A stretch of 64,000 nt of DNA, from positions 62,001 through 126,000 of the forward strand of contig NC_013132.1 in the NCBI RefSeq assembly GCF_000024005.1. The letters are read 5' to 3'. Each line of letters opens with the position of its first letter. Position 1 is the stretch's first letter. The notes below the pieces were generated by a model that saw nothing but the letters and a program-made list of their open reading frames with translations, searched no databases and was not told the origin of the DNA. Source of the stretch: Chitinophaga pinensis DSM 2588 (GTDB lineage Bacteria > Bacteroidota > Bacteroidia > Chitinophagales > Chitinophagaceae). The position numbers and the translations under genes were made by a program. Of this stretch, positions 63,905-64,000 are shown in pieces.

Positions 63905-64000
63905 TCAAACTACCGGTCTCCTGACATTGTCAACTGACGAGACAGAAATTAATTCTAGATATTTCATTGTAGGTAGTTTTTTCCGATAGAGCAAAAACTT

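Noticed and set aside
1..64000. tRNA or rRNA genes
   Set aside because: No tRNA-like T-loop with acceptor stem or rRNA segment was found by eye on either strand; a tRNAscan run would be decisive.

Overview
The window looks like chromosome of a Bacteroidota member, most probably family Chitinophagaceae (Chitinophaga-like). The case rests on a FecI/FecR-coupled SusC/SusD locus, a type IX secretion tail on a pectate lyase, Bacteroidota-type TAnnTTTG promoter words, many short Bacteroidota-restricted secreted proteins, and host DNA of intermediate GC. No database search was possible; family names come from reading motifs.

Layout. 1-230: the left edge appears to cut a group II intron-like RNA on the minus strand. 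0.3-5.1 kb: an unknown protein, a polytopic membrane protein and a secreted S9 peptidase. 5.2-11.5 kb: a complete glycan/nutrient uptake locus (SusD, SusC with STN signalling domain, divergent ECF sigma factor and FecR anti-sigma). 11.5-17.2 kb: two paralogous AraC-type regulators around a GH2-type hydrolase with an unusual C-terminal extension. 17.3-25.9 kb: FAD oxidoreductase, DEAD-box helicase, membrane proteins and small exported proteins. 26.1-29.5 kb: a tight five-gene NAD/ADP-ribose operon (NrtR-like sensor, NADAR, Tpt1/KptA, ADP-ribosylglycohydrolase, calcineurin-type phosphatase). 30.4-32.6 kb: a modular T9SS pectate lyase. 33.9-37.7 kb: a three-gene exported unit of Tat-type amine oxidase, Tat-type PLP aminotransferase and a secreted protein ending in a Hint (hedgehog/intein) domain. 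37.7-40.2 kb: an EF-G-type GTPase behind an intrinsic terminator, preceded by a 42-codon gene with its own promoter and terminator. 40.3-57.9 kb: SDR, alginate-lyase-like enzyme, GH127, PLP decarboxylase pair, decayed sirtuin, TonB-type barrel, LuxR regulator, MsrA and exported unknowns.

57.9 kb to the end is visibly more AT-rich and looks acquired. A 1526-residue STAND ATPase with an N-terminal Mrr-like PD-(D/E)xK nuclease and a long helical C-terminus (Avs/AVAST-like anti-phage architecture) starts five bases after a decapitated gene remnant. Downstream lie a DUF6934-type gene interrupted by an in-frame stop and its 57-aa companion.

Four AT-rich inverted-repeat elements built from a seven-base unit (AATTAAG) sit exactly between genes at 19.3, 24.2, 32.7 and 44.8 kb. 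They share arms but not loops and are the most conspicuous non-coding structure here. Several start codons were moved inward from the longest open frame where family alignment, a signal peptide or an overlap required it; this is stated per gene.
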